From the NCBI GenBank assembly GCA_934717895.1, contig CAKUZO010000014.1, positions 1 to 32,837 on the forward strand: a stretch of DNA of 32,837 nucleotides. The letters run 5' to 3'. Below, one piece after another: positions 8,089 to 17,677 of this stretch. The translations under genes and the position numbers were made by a program. The stretch's first letter is position 1, and each line of letters starts with the position of its first letter. The notes under the pieces were generated by a model. That model had not been told where the DNA came from, did no database searches, and saw only the letters and a list, made by a program, of their open reading frames with translations. The DNA is from an uncultured Candidatus Melainabacteria bacterium (GTDB lineage: Bacteria; Cyanobacteriota; Vampirovibrionia; Gastranaerophilales; Gastranaerophilaceae).

Positions 8089-8105
8089 TTTCAGTGCTAT
8101 AATAT
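8089..8105 (+). promoter_or_regulatory. Extended -10 promoter for the exported protein gene
   Basis: TTTCAGTGCTATAATAT contains a perfect extended -10 (TGCTATAAT at 8095-8103). The same 17-mer occurs unchanged at 17632-17648 before the oxidoreductase operon. Transcription would start near 8110, just ahead of the GGAG site at 8110-8113. Confidence 0.6.
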
Positions 8106-8119
8106 TTTTGGAGAAATTT

Positions 8120-8854
8120 ATGAAAAAAATACTGTTCACAATTTTATTTTTTAATTTAATTTTTTTACCAACTTTTGCCGAAGAAGTTTCAACGACAGAG
8201 AGGGCAGAAAATCCTGAATTGGAGCAGATGTTGGACTATGTTTATGAGCCGGAAGAGGATATTTATGATGAAAATGTCGGAGAAAATGATGTTATTTTAA
8301 ATGTCACTCCCAAAACTAAGCCGGTAAAAAAATCAAAAAATTTGAGTGAGAAAAAACTTGATGTAACTACAAAATCTGATGATAGACTTTCTCCTGAAAA
8401 TATTTATAAATACGACAATTTTAATCCTTATGAGTCAAAATCAACATCTTTTACAAACCAAAAACAACATGGTAATTTTACTCTCGGCACTAAATACGAT
8501 AGCAAAATTGCCCCTGAAAGTTTGACTCAAACAAGTACACTGTTTACAAAGTATCAAAAAAATAAATTTTCTTTTAATACATCTTATAAGAGTAACAGTT
8601 TTGCATCGCTGGATCAGCGTGGCAAAGGTACTCTTTCTTTTTCGCCTGAATATAAGTTGAATAATCGTGTTTCTGTCCAAAATATTTATTCAACAAGTTT
8701 TTTAGACAAGAATAAAAAAAGTGAATTTGTTTTTTCTCTAAAACCTTTTAAAGATGACAGAATGGACTTTAATATAGGTGCAAGCCAGATTTACTCAGAA
8801 ACTTCAACGCCGACTCGCTCTCAGTTAAATTTTTCAACAAAGTTTAGATTTTAA
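8120..8854 (+). CDS. Exported protein, possible outer-membrane beta-barrel
   Basis: A 244-residue protein with a clear signal peptide: MKK, a hydrophobic core, and a TFA/E cleavage site after residue 20. Residues 20-100 are acidic then Lys-rich and probably disordered. From about residue 115 there is a pattern of alternating short strands (GNFTLGTKYDSK, KFSFNTSYKSN, GTLSFSPEYKLN, MDFNIGASQIY). The chain ends in NFSTKFRF, a C-terminal Phe strand typical of outer-membrane barrels. The strands suffice only for a small or partial barrel. ATG 8120 is chosen because GGAG lies 6 nt upstream; an in-frame TTG at 8110 minus 2 is unlikely. The 3' end overlaps convergent pnuC by 21 bp. Confidence 0.75.
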   Translation: MKKILFTILFFNLIFLPTFAEEVSTTERAENPELEQMLDYVYEPEEDIYDENVGENDVILNVTPKTKPVKKSKNLSEKKLDVTTKSDDRLSPENIYKYDNFNPYESKSTSFTNQKQHGNFTLGTKYDSKIAPESLTQTSTLFTKYQKNKFSFNTSYKSNSFASLDQRGKGTLSFSPEYKLNNRVSVQNIYSTSFLDKNKKSEFVFSLKPFKDDRMDFNIGASQIYSETSTPTRSQLNFSTKFRF

Positions 8855-9529
8855 GCTTTTTTGCCAATCAAAATAAAAATAAATCGCAAGGACAAAGTAA
8901 ACGCTCCACATAATGACGGTTGACAGAGTTTTCGCACCATGCATAAACAAATTCAACCACATTAAAACAGAAATTCCATTTACAAATAACCAAATAACCC
9001 ATTGTTCTATTGCACGTCTTACTGTTAAATACATTCCTAAAATTGATAAAAACGTTGTAATCCCATCAGCGACAGGGCTTTTGTCATGGTATAAATATAA
9101 AATTCCACTCGTTATAACAGAACCGACAATTCCAATCAAAAGTAGAATAATTCTTTGCTTTGTACCTAATCTTATTTTAATAATTTCGTTTGTGTCGCTA
9201 TGCAAATGTTTTTTCCACCTGAAAATCCCTAAAATTTGCATTGGAATATAATAACAAAGATACAAAAGCATATTGCCCCATAGTGCATTTGTGAGAGATA
9301 ACCACACATAACACCAAGAACCTGCAAGTCCAAAAAAATAGCATGAAATTTTGCCTTTGCCTGCTATAATTGTGTACATAATTCCACAAATTGCTGACAT
9401 TACCGCAATTGGAGTGTCTTTTACTAAGTGAGATGAAATCAGTATGAAAAACAACACCAAAGAAAGAAAAATTATTTCATGTTTTTTCCACCCGTTTAAT
9501 TCTTTGTTTACAAATTCTACAATTTTCAT
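8834..9529 (-). CDS. pnuC: Nicotinamide riboside transporter PnuC
   Basis: A polytopic inner-membrane protein of 231 residues importing a vitamin B3 precursor for NAD synthesis. It shows the family's motifs: NMLLYLCYYIPMQILGIFRW in the middle, and near the C-terminus TTFLSILGMYLTVRRAIEQW followed by VNGISVLMWL. I count about seven hydrophobic segments. I chose ATG 9529 (MKIVEF); ATG 9538, adding three residues, is the alternative. Neither has a Shine-Dalgarno site; a weak -10 (TATACA, minus strand 9544-9539) ends 9 nt before ATG 9529. The gene diverges from the orphan membrane-protein gene at 9555, and its stop lies inside the end of the exported-protein gene. Confidence 0.88.
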   Translation of the reverse strand: MKIVEFVNKELNGWKKHEIIFLSLVLFFILISSHLVKDTPIAVMSAICGIMYTIIAGKGKISCYFFGLAGSWCYVWLSLTNALWGNMLLYLCYYIPMQILGIFRWKKHLHSDTNEIIKIRLGTKQRIILLLIGIVGSVITSGILYLYHDKSPVADGITTFLSILGMYLTVRRAIEQWVIWLFVNGISVLMWLNLFMHGAKTLSTVIMWSVYFVLAIYFYFDWQKSLKSKLC

Positions 9530-9540
9530 TATGAGCATTG

Positions 9541-9546
9541 TATAAT
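9541..9546 (+). promoter_or_regulatory. -10 box placed for a leaderless transcript
   Basis: TATAAT lies 8 nt before the ATG at 9555, and no Shine-Dalgarno is present, so the mRNA would begin at or next to the start codon. The -35 is not convincing. Confidence 0.45.
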
Positions 9547-9554
9547 AAATTGCA

Positions 9555-10517
9555 ATGAAAGTTCAACAAATTTACACAAATAAAATTTTTAAAAAGAGTT
9601 TGAAATTTGCAGCCGATAATAGCTTGTTGTTTGGTGCAACGACGTCTTTTGTGCTTTCAACAGTTGCACGCCCTATTGCGATTATGTCAACCCCAAAGAC
9701 CGACAAAGAAAACAAAAAATATGCTTGTGTTCGTTCGTTTGCATCAAGTGCTGCCGGATATTTGATGATGCTTTTGGTGTCAAAACCATTTGCCAATGCA
9801 GTGAAAAAAATCGACGAAAATCCGGCAGAATATTTATCTAAAAAAACTATTAAAACCTTAAAAGATAGTGAAAAATCTTTAACATCTTCATCTAAATATA
9901 AATTTGCGACTCAACTTTTTAAACTCGGTTTAGGTTTTTTGGTAGTGGCTCCAAAATCAATTTTGACTTGTGCTTTAATTCCGCCTTTTATGTCAAAAAT
10001 TTTTCCTAAAAAAGATGTAAATGGTGAAAATTTAGACAAGAAAAAAAATGTCAGCTTTACGGGGAAAAATATTTTAGCCAAAGGAGTGGGAAAAATTATC
10101 GACTCATCTTTTGTACAAAAACTTACGGATAAATTCCATAATACGAATTTTCCAATGCACTTGATGGCAATGACAGACGCTTTGGCAACCGGTGTTTTTA
10201 TCAGGCAAACACAGAAAAGTAAAGGAATTGAAGAGAATAGAAAGCGTGCCCTAATTTATAATTCGGCAATATCGACAGGTTTGTGTATTGGTGGCGGATA
10301 TGCACTCGACAAGGTTTCAAAAAAATCTAGTGAAAAATTTATTGAAAAATTTAAAATCGCAAATGCAAACTCCAAAAATCTCGACAAATATATAGAAGGC
10401 ATAAAAATCGTTAAACCAGCACTAATATTAGGCGGAATTTATTACATTATAATTCCTTTTATCTCAACATTTTTGGCAGACAGATTTGATGATAAAAACA
10501 AATCTGTCGTTAAATAG
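9555..10517 (+). CDS. Orphan membrane-associated protein, 320 residues
   Basis: I do not recognise a named family, though proteins of this style are familiar from Gastranaerophilales. Hydrophobic segments lie at about 23-42 (LLFGATTSFVLSTVARPIAI), 65-80 (AAGYLMMLLVSKPFA), 125-148 (LGLGFLVVAPKSILTCALIP), 235-250 (TGLCIGGGYAL) and 285-305 (LILGGIYYIIIPFISTFL). Lysine-rich loops separate them, and one contains VSFTGKN. It is probably an integral membrane protein. There is no signal peptide. The ATG follows a -10 box by 8 nt. It converges on clpB with a 14-bp gap and no visible terminator. Confidence 0.75.
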   Translation: MKVQQIYTNKIFKKSLKFAADNSLLFGATTSFVLSTVARPIAIMSTPKTDKENKKYACVRSFASSAAGYLMMLLVSKPFANAVKKIDENPAEYLSKKTIKTLKDSEKSLTSSSKYKFATQLFKLGLGFLVVAPKSILTCALIPPFMSKIFPKKDVNGENLDKKKNVSFTGKNILAKGVGKIIDSSFVQKLTDKFHNTNFPMHLMAMTDALATGVFIRQTQKSKGIEENRKRALIYNSAISTGLCIGGGYALDKVSKKSSEKFIEKFKIANANSKNLDKYIEGIKIVKPALILGGIYYIIIPFISTFLADRFDDKNKSVVK

Positions 10518-10531
10518 TATTTGAAATAAAA

Positions 10532-13204
10532 TTAATTAAATATCAAATTATTTCCGTCAAAATCGACAGTAACCTTGTCGCCTTTTTTGAATTCTCCTTC
10601 CAGAATTTTCATTGATAATGGAATTTCGACAAGTTGTCTGATTGCTCGTCTGAGAGGTCTGGCTCCGTAAAGAGGTTCGTAACCCTCATCAGCTAAGTGT
10701 TTACGTGCAGAATTTGTTATTTCAAGCTCAATTTCTTGCTCAGAAAGTCGTTTTTTGAGTGAATTTGTTTGTATGTCTACAATTTGAGTTAATTCATCAA
10801 GAGTTAAAGCTTTAAACATAATAATTTCATCAATACGGTTAAGAAATTCGGGTTTAAATTTCTGTCTAAGTGCGTGATTTAATGCCTCTTTTTTGTCTTC
10901 ATCATTCAATGATTTATCAAGAATAACATCACTTCCGAGGTTACTTGTCATGATAATAACAGTATTTTTAAAATCTATCAGTCGTCCTTGTCCGTCTGTC
11001 AATCGCCCATCGTCAAACATTTGTAGCATAAGATTAAATACGTCAGGGTGAGCCTTTTCAACTTCATCAAAAAGAACTACTGAATAAGGTTTTCTTCTAA
11101 CAGCTTCTGTTAATTGTCCACCCTCTTCATATCCTACGTAACCTGCTGTTGCTCCTACCAGTCTGGATATTGAAGCTTTTTCCATAAACTCTGACATATC
11201 AATGCGGATAAGAGCGTCTTCGTCATTAAACAAAATATAGGCAAGGGTTTTACCGAGTTCTGTTTTACCAACACCTGTCGGCCCAAGAAACAAAAATGTA
11301 CCGATAGGTCGTTTTGGATCTCGTAAACCGGAACGAGAAAGACGTATTGCATTAGAAATCTTCGTAACAGCTTCTTCCTGTCCGATTACACGTTTATGCA
11401 TAACTTTTTCCATTTCAATAAGTTTCTTTGATTCGTCCTCTTGAAGCCTGTTTACAGGTATTCCGGTCCATTTTGCAACAATGTTTGCAATGTCGTCACC
11501 GTCAACTTCTTCTTTTATCAATCGTTTTTTACCATTTTCCGATTGTAAAGTTTGAAGTTTTTGTTCCATATCAAGCATCTGGCTGTATTTTTCTTCCAAA
11601 ACCAGAGTCATTGAAGGATTTTTCTTGTTCTGTTCAATTTGTGCTTTTAATTTTTCAATATTTCTTTTAATTGCGGCGGAAGAATCAATAATTTTCTTTT
11701 CTTTAAGCCACTGAGTTTTAAGTTTTTCTATTTTTGTGTCTAAATCTGCTATTTTTTTGTCAATTTTTTCAAGTTTTTTGTTTGCTTCCGGAGTTTCATC
11801 TTTTTCAAGAGCTTTTTTGTTCATTTCAAGTTGTATTTTTTCTCGGATAAAAACATCAATTTCTTCCGGCATGGTATCAATTTCAATACGTAATGCAGAA
11901 GCTGCTTCGTCAAGCAAATCGATGGCTTTGTCAGGCAAACATCTATCAGAAATATATCTGTGTGAAAGTTTTACGGCTTCCACAATTGCGCTATCCAGAA
12001 TTTTTACGCTATGATAACCTTCATATTTGTCTTTCAAACCTCTAAGAATGCTAATCGTTGTTTCAACAGTTGGTTCTTCTGCAATAACAGGCTGAAAACG
12101 TCGTTCCATAGCTTTGTCTTTTTCAATATATTTTCGATATTCATCAGTTGTGGTTGCTCCGATTACCCTTATTGCTCCTCGTGCGAGCATTGGTTTTAAA
12201 AGGTTTCCGGCATCAGCAGAGCCTTCTGATGAACCCGCTCCCATGATTGTGTGAATTTCGTCTATAAAAAGCATTAAATCATCAGATTTTTCTTCAATTG
12301 CTTTAAGAACAGATTTTAATCGCTCCTCAAATTCACCTCTGTATGATGCACCGGCAAGCATTGCACCTAAGTCTAATGCAAGAATTTTATCATTTTTAAG
12401 ACTTTCCGGAACATCTCCTGAAATAATTCTTTGTGCAAGTCCTTCAATTATGGCAGTTTTTCCAACCCCAGGTTCGCCAATAATAACGGGGTTATTTTTT
12501 GAACGTCTGTTTAAAATTTGAATTGTTCGTCTAATTTCATCGTCACGCCCGATAACAGGATCAAGCTTATTTTTTTTAGCAAGTTCTGTTAAATCTGTTG
12601 TGTATTTTGTAAGTGCATCATTTTTTTTGCGTTTGGTTGTGGTTGCACTTGTTGAAGAATTTGTAGATTGGTCTTGTTCCAAAAGCGGTAATAAGTCGTT
12701 GCTTTCTTCTGTTTCAGAAGTTTGATGTTGTGTTGGGGATACAATAGTAGTTTCCTCGATAGATTCAATACTATCAACAACTTCCGTCATTTTTTCGTAA
12801 AGTTCGAGCCTGTTTATTTCACATTGTTGCCATAGATAATTTAAAGTTTTGTTGTCTATTTTGAATAATGCTAGAAAAAGGTGTTCAATGCTAACTTGTT
12901 CATCGCCATGTTTTTCTGCTTCATCTTGTGCAATTTTCATTAATCTGATTGTGTCGGTAGAGAGTCTGACGTCAGAAAACTTTCCACGAGCATAATACGC
13001 ACGTTTAGAGATATAATTATTTAAACGATCTATAACAGCGGGGGTTATTACATCTACTCTTTCGATTAAAATTTTTGGTAAATCGTTTTCATCAAGCATT
13101 AATGCAAGCATCAAATGTTCGGGATTAAGTTCCGGATAGTTTCTTGCCACAACAATTGATTTTGCGGACTTTATGATGGCTTGAACGTGATCAGTCAAAA
13201 GCAT
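10532..13204 (-). CDS. clpB: ClpB disaggregase (Hsp100 AAA+ ATPase)
   Basis: A hexameric ATPase that, with DnaK, pulls proteins out of aggregates. Residues 1-145 form the Clp N domain (two repeats, [12 protein letters not shown] and [20 protein letters not shown]). The first AAA+ module has Walker A GEPGVGKT at 243-250. A coiled-coil middle domain of roughly 410-530 marks ClpB rather than ClpC. The second module has [12 protein letters not shown]. The total of 890 residues is slightly long because the linker between N domain and first AAA+ module (about 145-195) is an extended Ser/Thr/Glu-rich stretch. An AAAGGAG site precedes the ATG. No CIRCE-like heat-shock operator is visible. It follows glcD by 67 nt on the same strand. 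Confidence 0.97.
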   Translation of the reverse strand: MLLTDHVQAIIKSAKSIVVARNYPELNPEHLMLALMLDENDLPKILIERVDVITPAVIDRLNNYISKRAYYARGKFSDVRLSTDTIRLMKIAQDEAEKHGDEQVSIEHLFLALFKIDNKTLNYLWQQCEINRLELYEKMTEVVDSIESIEETTIVSPTQHQTSETEESNDLLPLLEQDQSTNSSTSATTTKRKKNDALTKYTTDLTELAKKNKLDPVIGRDDEIRRTIQILNRRSKNNPVIIGEPGVGKTAIIEGLAQRIISGDVPESLKNDKILALDLGAMLAGASYRGEFEERLKSVLKAIEEKSDDLMLFIDEIHTIMGAGSSEGSADAGNLLKPMLARGAIRVIGATTTDEYRKYIEKDKAMERRFQPVIAEEPTVETTISILRGLKDKYEGYHSVKILDSAIVEAVKLSHRYISDRCLPDKAIDLLDEAASALRIEIDTMPEEIDVFIREKIQLEMNKKALEKDETPEANKKLEKIDKKIADLDTKIEKLKTQWLKEKKIIDSSAAIKRNIEKLKAQIEQNKKNPSMTLVLEEKYSQMLDMEQKLQTLQSENGKKRLIKEEVDGDDIANIVAKWTGIPVNRLQEDESKKLIEMEKVMHKRVIGQEEAVTKISNAIRLSRSGLRDPKRPIGTFLFLGPTGVGKTELGKTLAYILFNDEDALIRIDMSEFMEKASISRLVGATAGYVGYEEGGQLTEAVRRKPYSVVLFDEVEKAHPDVFNLMLQMFDDGRLTDGQGRLIDFKNTVIIMTSNLGSDVILDKSLNDEDKKEALNHALRQKFKPEFLNRIDEIIMFKALTLDELTQIVDIQTNSLKKRLSEQEIELEITNSARKHLADEGYEPLYGARPLRRAIRQLVEIPLSMKILEGEFKKGDKVTVDFDGNNLIFN

Positions 13205-13271
13205 TTTTTACTCCTTTTAGAAAAATTTTACAGTGAAATTTCTTCTTTGCCATCATTCAATTACTTGAAGT

Positions 13272-14660
13272 TTAAAAAATTTTATACGGATTTAAGATAT
13301 TATTTGGGTCGAAAGTTTTTTTGATTTGGCGCATATAATCCAGTGCAACAGAGTTTACAACTTTATTGATATGTTCGCGTTTTAGTGAACCAACTCCATG
13401 TTCGCCAGACAAAATTCCACCCAATTTTGCAGTCAAGTTATAAATTTCACTTTTTGCAAGTTTATATCGTTGGTATTCGTCCTCGTCTGAATAGTCAATC
13501 GGAATTTGCGGGTGAACACTACCGTCGCCCACATGTCCGACCATACAAACTGCCAAATTATATTTTTCACAAATTTCACGAATTCCGAGCACTAATTTTT
13601 CAAGATTTTCGCGAGGAACAATGACGTCGTCCGTTGTAACATTCGGTTTCATTTTTGCGCAAGCTCCCATTGAAGACCGTCTTGCAGTCCAAATTCTATT
13701 GTATTCATCTTCGTTGTGAGAAGCCTGTATTGCAGATGCATTGCTGGAATTCAGTATATCCACAATAATTTTTTCTTGATAATCCATTGAACATTCAAAT
13801 CCGTCGATTTCAATAATTAAAGCCGCTTCTTTGTCGGTCAAAAGGTTTGCAGGATAAAACTTTTCAACTGTTTGAATTGCGTTTTTGTCCATAAAATCAA
13901 TCGTTGCAGGGAAAATTCTGTGTGCAATAATCTTGTTTACCGCAGAAACAGCAGTTTTCACGGTATCAAAATATGCCATCAAAACTTTTTTGTTTTCAGG
14001 TTTTGGGATAAGTTTTAAAGTCGCTTCAACGACAATTCCCAAAGTACCCTCAGAGCCGACAAAAAGTGTATTTAAATTGTAACCTGTGGCGTTTTTGATA
14101 GTATTTGAGCCTGTTTGTAAAATTTCACCATTCGCCATCACAACTTTCATGTCAATCACATAATCTTTTGTAGTGCCGTATTTAAAAGATTTTGCCCCGC
14201 CTGATGATTGTGCGATACTTCCACCAATTGTGGAAACAGCGAGGTTCGACGGATCCGGCGGATAAAAAAAGCCAAAATTTTCAACAGCTTTTTGCAAGTC
14301 CCCCAAAACCACACCAGGTTGAACTCTTGCCGTCATATTTTCTCGATTAATCTCTAAAATTTTATTCATTTTAGAAAAATTAAGGACAACTCCGCCATAT
14401 TCTGTTGAACAAGCTCCAACAACATTTGTGCCTGCACCCCTGCAAATTATGGGAGTTTTGTATTTGTTTGCAAGTTTAACGACATTTTGCACTTGTTCAA
14501 TATTTTCAACAAAAACCACCACATCTGGCAGGTTTTTAATCTCTTTGGTGTTTGTTGCGTCTTGTGCATAGGCATAACGCTCTTCCAATGTGTCTAAAAC
14601 ATTGCAAGATGAGAGAGATTTTTTTAAGTCTGAGATTAGTTTATTAGTCTTCATCAACAT
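13272..14660 (-). CDS. glcD: GlcD-type FAD-linked oxidase (glycolate or D-lactate dehydrogenase)
   Basis: A 462-residue flavoprotein of the FAD-binding type 4 family oxidising a 2-hydroxy acid. The PP-loop region is CRGAGTNVVGA near residue 76. The FAD pyrophosphate-binding stretch GGSIAQSSGGAKSFKYGTTK lies near 148, and the C-terminal domain signature GGILSGEHGVGSLKREH near 425. No GlcE or GlcF partner is adjacent, so it is either a stand-alone D-lactate-type enzyme or uses partners elsewhere. The first ATG (14660) overlaps the end of the coiled-coil gene by 17 nt; ATG 14654 is an alternative. This overlap suggests translational coupling. Confidence 0.9.
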   Translation of the reverse strand: MLMKTNKLISDLKKSLSSCNVLDTLEERYAYAQDATNTKEIKNLPDVVVFVENIEQVQNVVKLANKYKTPIICRGAGTNVVGACSTEYGGVVLNFSKMNKILEINRENMTARVQPGVVLGDLQKAVENFGFFYPPDPSNLAVSTIGGSIAQSSGGAKSFKYGTTKDYVIDMKVVMANGEILQTGSNTIKNATGYNLNTLFVGSEGTLGIVVEATLKLIPKPENKKVLMAYFDTVKTAVSAVNKIIAHRIFPATIDFMDKNAIQTVEKFYPANLLTDKEAALIIEIDGFECSMDYQEKIIVDILNSSNASAIQASHNEDEYNRIWTARRSSMGACAKMKPNVTTDDVIVPRENLEKLVLGIREICEKYNLAVCMVGHVGDGSVHPQIPIDYSDEDEYQRYKLAKSEIYNLTAKLGGILSGEHGVGSLKREHINKVVNSVALDYMRQIKKTFDPNNILNPYKIF

Positions 14661-17508
14661 AAGATGTGAGCTTTTCTATATTATTTCCAAGTCTGGATAG
14701 CATTTTTTCAAGCTTATCCACTTTTCTATTTAACACCATATCATCTTTTTCTTCAAGTGTCGACAAAACTTTGTCAAGTTTCATTTCAAGTCTGTCAATT
14801 CGTGTTTCTTGCTGTTCAAACTTGTTTTCAAGTTCATTGAGCAACTCAACCTTTTCCGGCACAAGAGATTTTAGTTCATTTATTTCTTCTTTAATATTTG
14901 TTATTTCAGAAGTTTTTTCAGTAATATTTGAAATACTTTCGGTTGAAGAATCAATCCATTCACCAAGGTACATCATTACTTGATGGAAAACTTTATCTGT
15001 GTTCAAGGATTCTGTCGACATTGATTGAATATTGTCGATTTTGCGTTCAAGTCTTTCTGTTGCACGAGTGTTGGCAATGTAATTTATTCTATTATCAAGA
15101 TTTTTAACAAGTTCTCCAAAGTTGTTCAAGCCGTCGTTTAGAGCCTTGTAGGACTCATCTGATGACAATAAAAGTTTATTGGTTCTTGAACTTATGCTCA
15201 AAATATCTTCGTTCAATTTTTCAATGTCATTTTTCAAGTCAACAATTTGATCTTGTGTTAAAGAGTTTTCCAAGCCTTCAACAGATGTCACAATTTTTTT
15301 TATGTCGCCTGAAAGACTTTCGTAATCGTTTCCTGAAAGATGAGTTATTGCAAGTCTTAATTTTGCAATGTCAGATTCTACATCTTGTAAGGTGTAAGAA
15401 TAGTCAAAATCGTCACCGGAGCTTGCAATTTGTTTAAGCTGGTTTTGAACTGCTATTAAGTTTTTGTTGATAATATCTGTTTTTTCTTCCACAAAATCTT
15501 TTATTTCTTCTGTTTCTTCAACAAAAGAAATTTGATCAACAAGCGACACAAGCGCATTCATAATAGAGTCTTTGATATCTTCGGAACTCTTCTCTAAGTC
15601 AACGTTTTCAAGCTTTGTCAAAACATCTTTTAAATATTTGTCAATTTCAACAGCTTTTTCGTCTGGTGCTGATTCAAAGTATTTTCTTTGTTCAAAAATC
15701 AAGTCTTTAATATCTGAAATTTCATCTATGATATCAAAATCAGATGTATCCATAGCAATAATATCGACTTTTTCATTTAAAGCAGAAAGCATTTCAGAAA
15801 CTTTGTCTTCTGTTTCCGAAACTTCATCTAACCTGTAATTTAACTCATCAAATGATGAATCCGCAACCATTACATCGATTTTGTCATGCAATGAAGAAAT
15901 CATTTGAGAAACATCTTGATTGCTATCAGAAATTTCTGTCAAATTTTGGTTTAAATTTTTATCTAATTTATCAAGTGCAATTTGTGAATTTGCAGATTCT
16001 ACTTTCGACATTGCAACAAATTCGTTAATTTTATCTCTCAACGCTTCAAGTGATGTTTTAGTTTCAAGCGGGCTGTATTTTTCGATTGTGTTTTCGCAAG
16101 CAGATTGGACGTAATTTTTTAAATTGTCACCAAGAGTTGATATGTTGGCAGAAATTACATTATTTTGCTCTGTAATTTCTTTTTGTCCTTCATTAAAATC
16201 ATCAAGTCTTGCTGAAATTTCAGTCTTCAAATTGTCAACAGAATCAACAACTTTTACATTATTTTCTTCAACAAATTCGCTTAAATTTTTAGAATATTCT
16301 TCAAGTTTTTGTTCAAAAAAATCTTTTACATCACGAGCATTGTTTTCAATTGTAACATTAACAAGTTCCAGTTTTTCGTGAAGTTTTTCTGAAACACAAT
16401 TTTCGATAACCTCAATTTTATTGAAAGTTTCTTTGTAAGCCTGTTCAAGCCTCAAAACAGCTTCTGACGTTGTCGCAAGCTCGCCGTTAATATCAACACT
16501 GAAATTCAAAAATGAAGTTTCTAATTCCAACTTAATTTTTTCGATAAGATCGTTTAAACCAATCTCTTTCAAAGCATCAATGGATATTTTTATTGGCTCA
16601 AAAGCTTGTAGGATTTCATCTGATTTATTCTGCAAAATATCGACAATATCAGTGTTTACAAGTTCAACTTCCTGCTTCAAATTCGTTAATTTTTCTGTAA
16701 AATTAACTTCATTTGTTGCTAAATCTTCTTTTAAATTGTCTTTCCACTTGTTTTGTGCATCTATTAAAGACGACAATAAAGCATCAAATTTTTCTTCGAT
16801 TTTTGCAAGTTCAGCGTTCAAAACCTCATTGTTTGCTTGGAATGATTTTTCAGAAATTTGTGCGATTTCAGAAATAATTTTCTCAATTCCGTCCTCAAAT
16901 GTTTGAATTGATGAAGCAGAATTTTCATCTGCTGAATTTTTCACATTTATTAAATAATCTCTAACAGCTTCTAATTCAGCTCTTACATCGTTAATTTCTC
17001 CCAATGAGGCAGAAATTTTGTCGTCTGTAAGGTTTTTAATACCTTCTATTGTTGTTGAAAATTCAGAAATTTTTCCATCTAAAACTTGTAATTTTTGTTC
17101 ATAATTTTCAGAGGAATGTACTATAACTTCTTCTAAATCAGTTAATTTTTCAGAAATATTATTTGCACCTTCAACTTCCAAAGTTCTTGAAGCCTCATTG
17201 AGCTCTGTAATATATTCTTTAAGATTTTCTGATAAATCTTTAATATGTGAAGATATGTCAAGAGATTTATCTAATTTCGTTTCTACATTGTTAAATTTTT
17301 CTTCTGTTGAGTTAAAGTCACTGTTTACAATGTTTTTCAACTCAGTGAGATACATTTTAATCATCTCAACAGACTCGTTATCAGAATTCATAAATTCTAA
17401 TTTTTCATTAATATTTGTTAAAATTTTATCAAATTTCTCAACATTGCGTTCGTCTTCTTTACGCATTATATCAAGAGTTTCAGCGATTTCTTCTACACTT
17501 GGTGCCAT
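14644..17508 (-). CDS. Giant acidic coiled-coil protein, 954 residues
   Basis: An almost wholly helical protein with continuous heptad-like spacing of Leu, Ile and Val, very rich in Glu, Asp, Lys, Asn and Ser, and with almost no Trp, Cys or Pro. There is no signal peptide, membrane segment or enzymatic motif. Segments of similar design recur (variants of LxxLxxKIxxF and EISxxxDxVSEMISxLxxK), suggesting growth by internal duplication. The C-terminal 60 residues (ELENKFEQQETRIDRLEMKL onward) form a tight classical coiled coil. It is probably cytoplasmic and structural or scaffold-like. It leads an apparent transcript with glcD and clpB. The weak start has no good Shine-Dalgarno; a TATAAC box lies 14 nt upstream. 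Confidence 0.82.
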   Translation of the reverse strand: MAPSVEEIAETLDIMRKEDERNVEKFDKILTNINEKLEFMNSDNESVEMIKMYLTELKNIVNSDFNSTEEKFNNVETKLDKSLDISSHIKDLSENLKEYITELNEASRTLEVEGANNISEKLTDLEEVIVHSSENYEQKLQVLDGKISEFSTTIEGIKNLTDDKISASLGEINDVRAELEAVRDYLINVKNSADENSASSIQTFEDGIEKIISEIAQISEKSFQANNEVLNAELAKIEEKFDALLSSLIDAQNKWKDNLKEDLATNEVNFTEKLTNLKQEVELVNTDIVDILQNKSDEILQAFEPIKISIDALKEIGLNDLIEKIKLELETSFLNFSVDINGELATTSEAVLRLEQAYKETFNKIEVIENCVSEKLHEKLELVNVTIENNARDVKDFFEQKLEEYSKNLSEFVEENNVKVVDSVDNLKTEISARLDDFNEGQKEITEQNNVISANISTLGDNLKNYVQSACENTIEKYSPLETKTSLEALRDKINEFVAMSKVESANSQIALDKLDKNLNQNLTEISDSNQDVSQMISSLHDKIDVMVADSSFDELNYRLDEVSETEDKVSEMLSALNEKVDIIAMDTSDFDIIDEISDIKDLIFEQRKYFESAPDEKAVEIDKYLKDVLTKLENVDLEKSSEDIKDSIMNALVSLVDQISFVEETEEIKDFVEEKTDIINKNLIAVQNQLKQIASSGDDFDYSYTLQDVESDIAKLRLAITHLSGNDYESLSGDIKKIVTSVEGLENSLTQDQIVDLKNDIEKLNEDILSISSRTNKLLLSSDESYKALNDGLNNFGELVKNLDNRINYIANTRATERLERKIDNIQSMSTESLNTDKVFHQVMMYLGEWIDSSTESISNITEKTSEITNIKEEINELKSLVPEKVELLNELENKFEQQETRIDRLEMKLDKVLSTLEEKDDMVLNRKVDKLEKMLSRLGNNIEKLTSYVDED

Positions 17509-17597
17509 CTATCTTCACTTTCGTTATACATATCCCACTATTTCATATATATATTACCAAAAGAATACCATTTCGGGCAAACTCTTAACGAGTATTA

Positions 17598-17609
17598 TTA
17601 CAATTGTAA
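17598..17609. promoter_or_regulatory. Palindrome TTACAATTGTAA, possible operator
   Basis: A perfect 12-bp palindrome lies 31 nt upstream of the -10 box of the oxidoreductase operon, roughly where an activator or repressor of that promoter would bind. It resembles the ATTGTAA half-sites at 6401-6420. Confidence 0.35.
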
Positions 17610-17631
17610 AGATAAAGTGCTTGTTTTTTGA

Positions 17632-17648
17632 TTTCAGTGCTATAATAT
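17632..17648 (+). promoter_or_regulatory. Extended -10 promoter of the oxidoreductase operon
   Basis: TTTCAGTGCTATAATAT includes TGCTATAAT at 17638-17646. The leader would be about 25 nt and contains AGAGG before ATG 17678. The 17-mer is identical to that at 8089-8105. Confidence 0.6.
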
Positions 17649-17677
17649 GGATTAGACAAAAAGAATAAGAGGTGTAA

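Noticed and set aside
8834..9251. Plus-strand frame at 8913-9251 as a gene
   Set aside because: It lies entirely opposite the well-supported pnuC reading and has no ribosome-binding site.
14666..17668. Several long plus-strand frames opposite the coiled-coil gene
   Set aside because: They are Ser/Phe-rich antisense shadows produced by the biased codon composition of the minus-strand gene and have no start signals.
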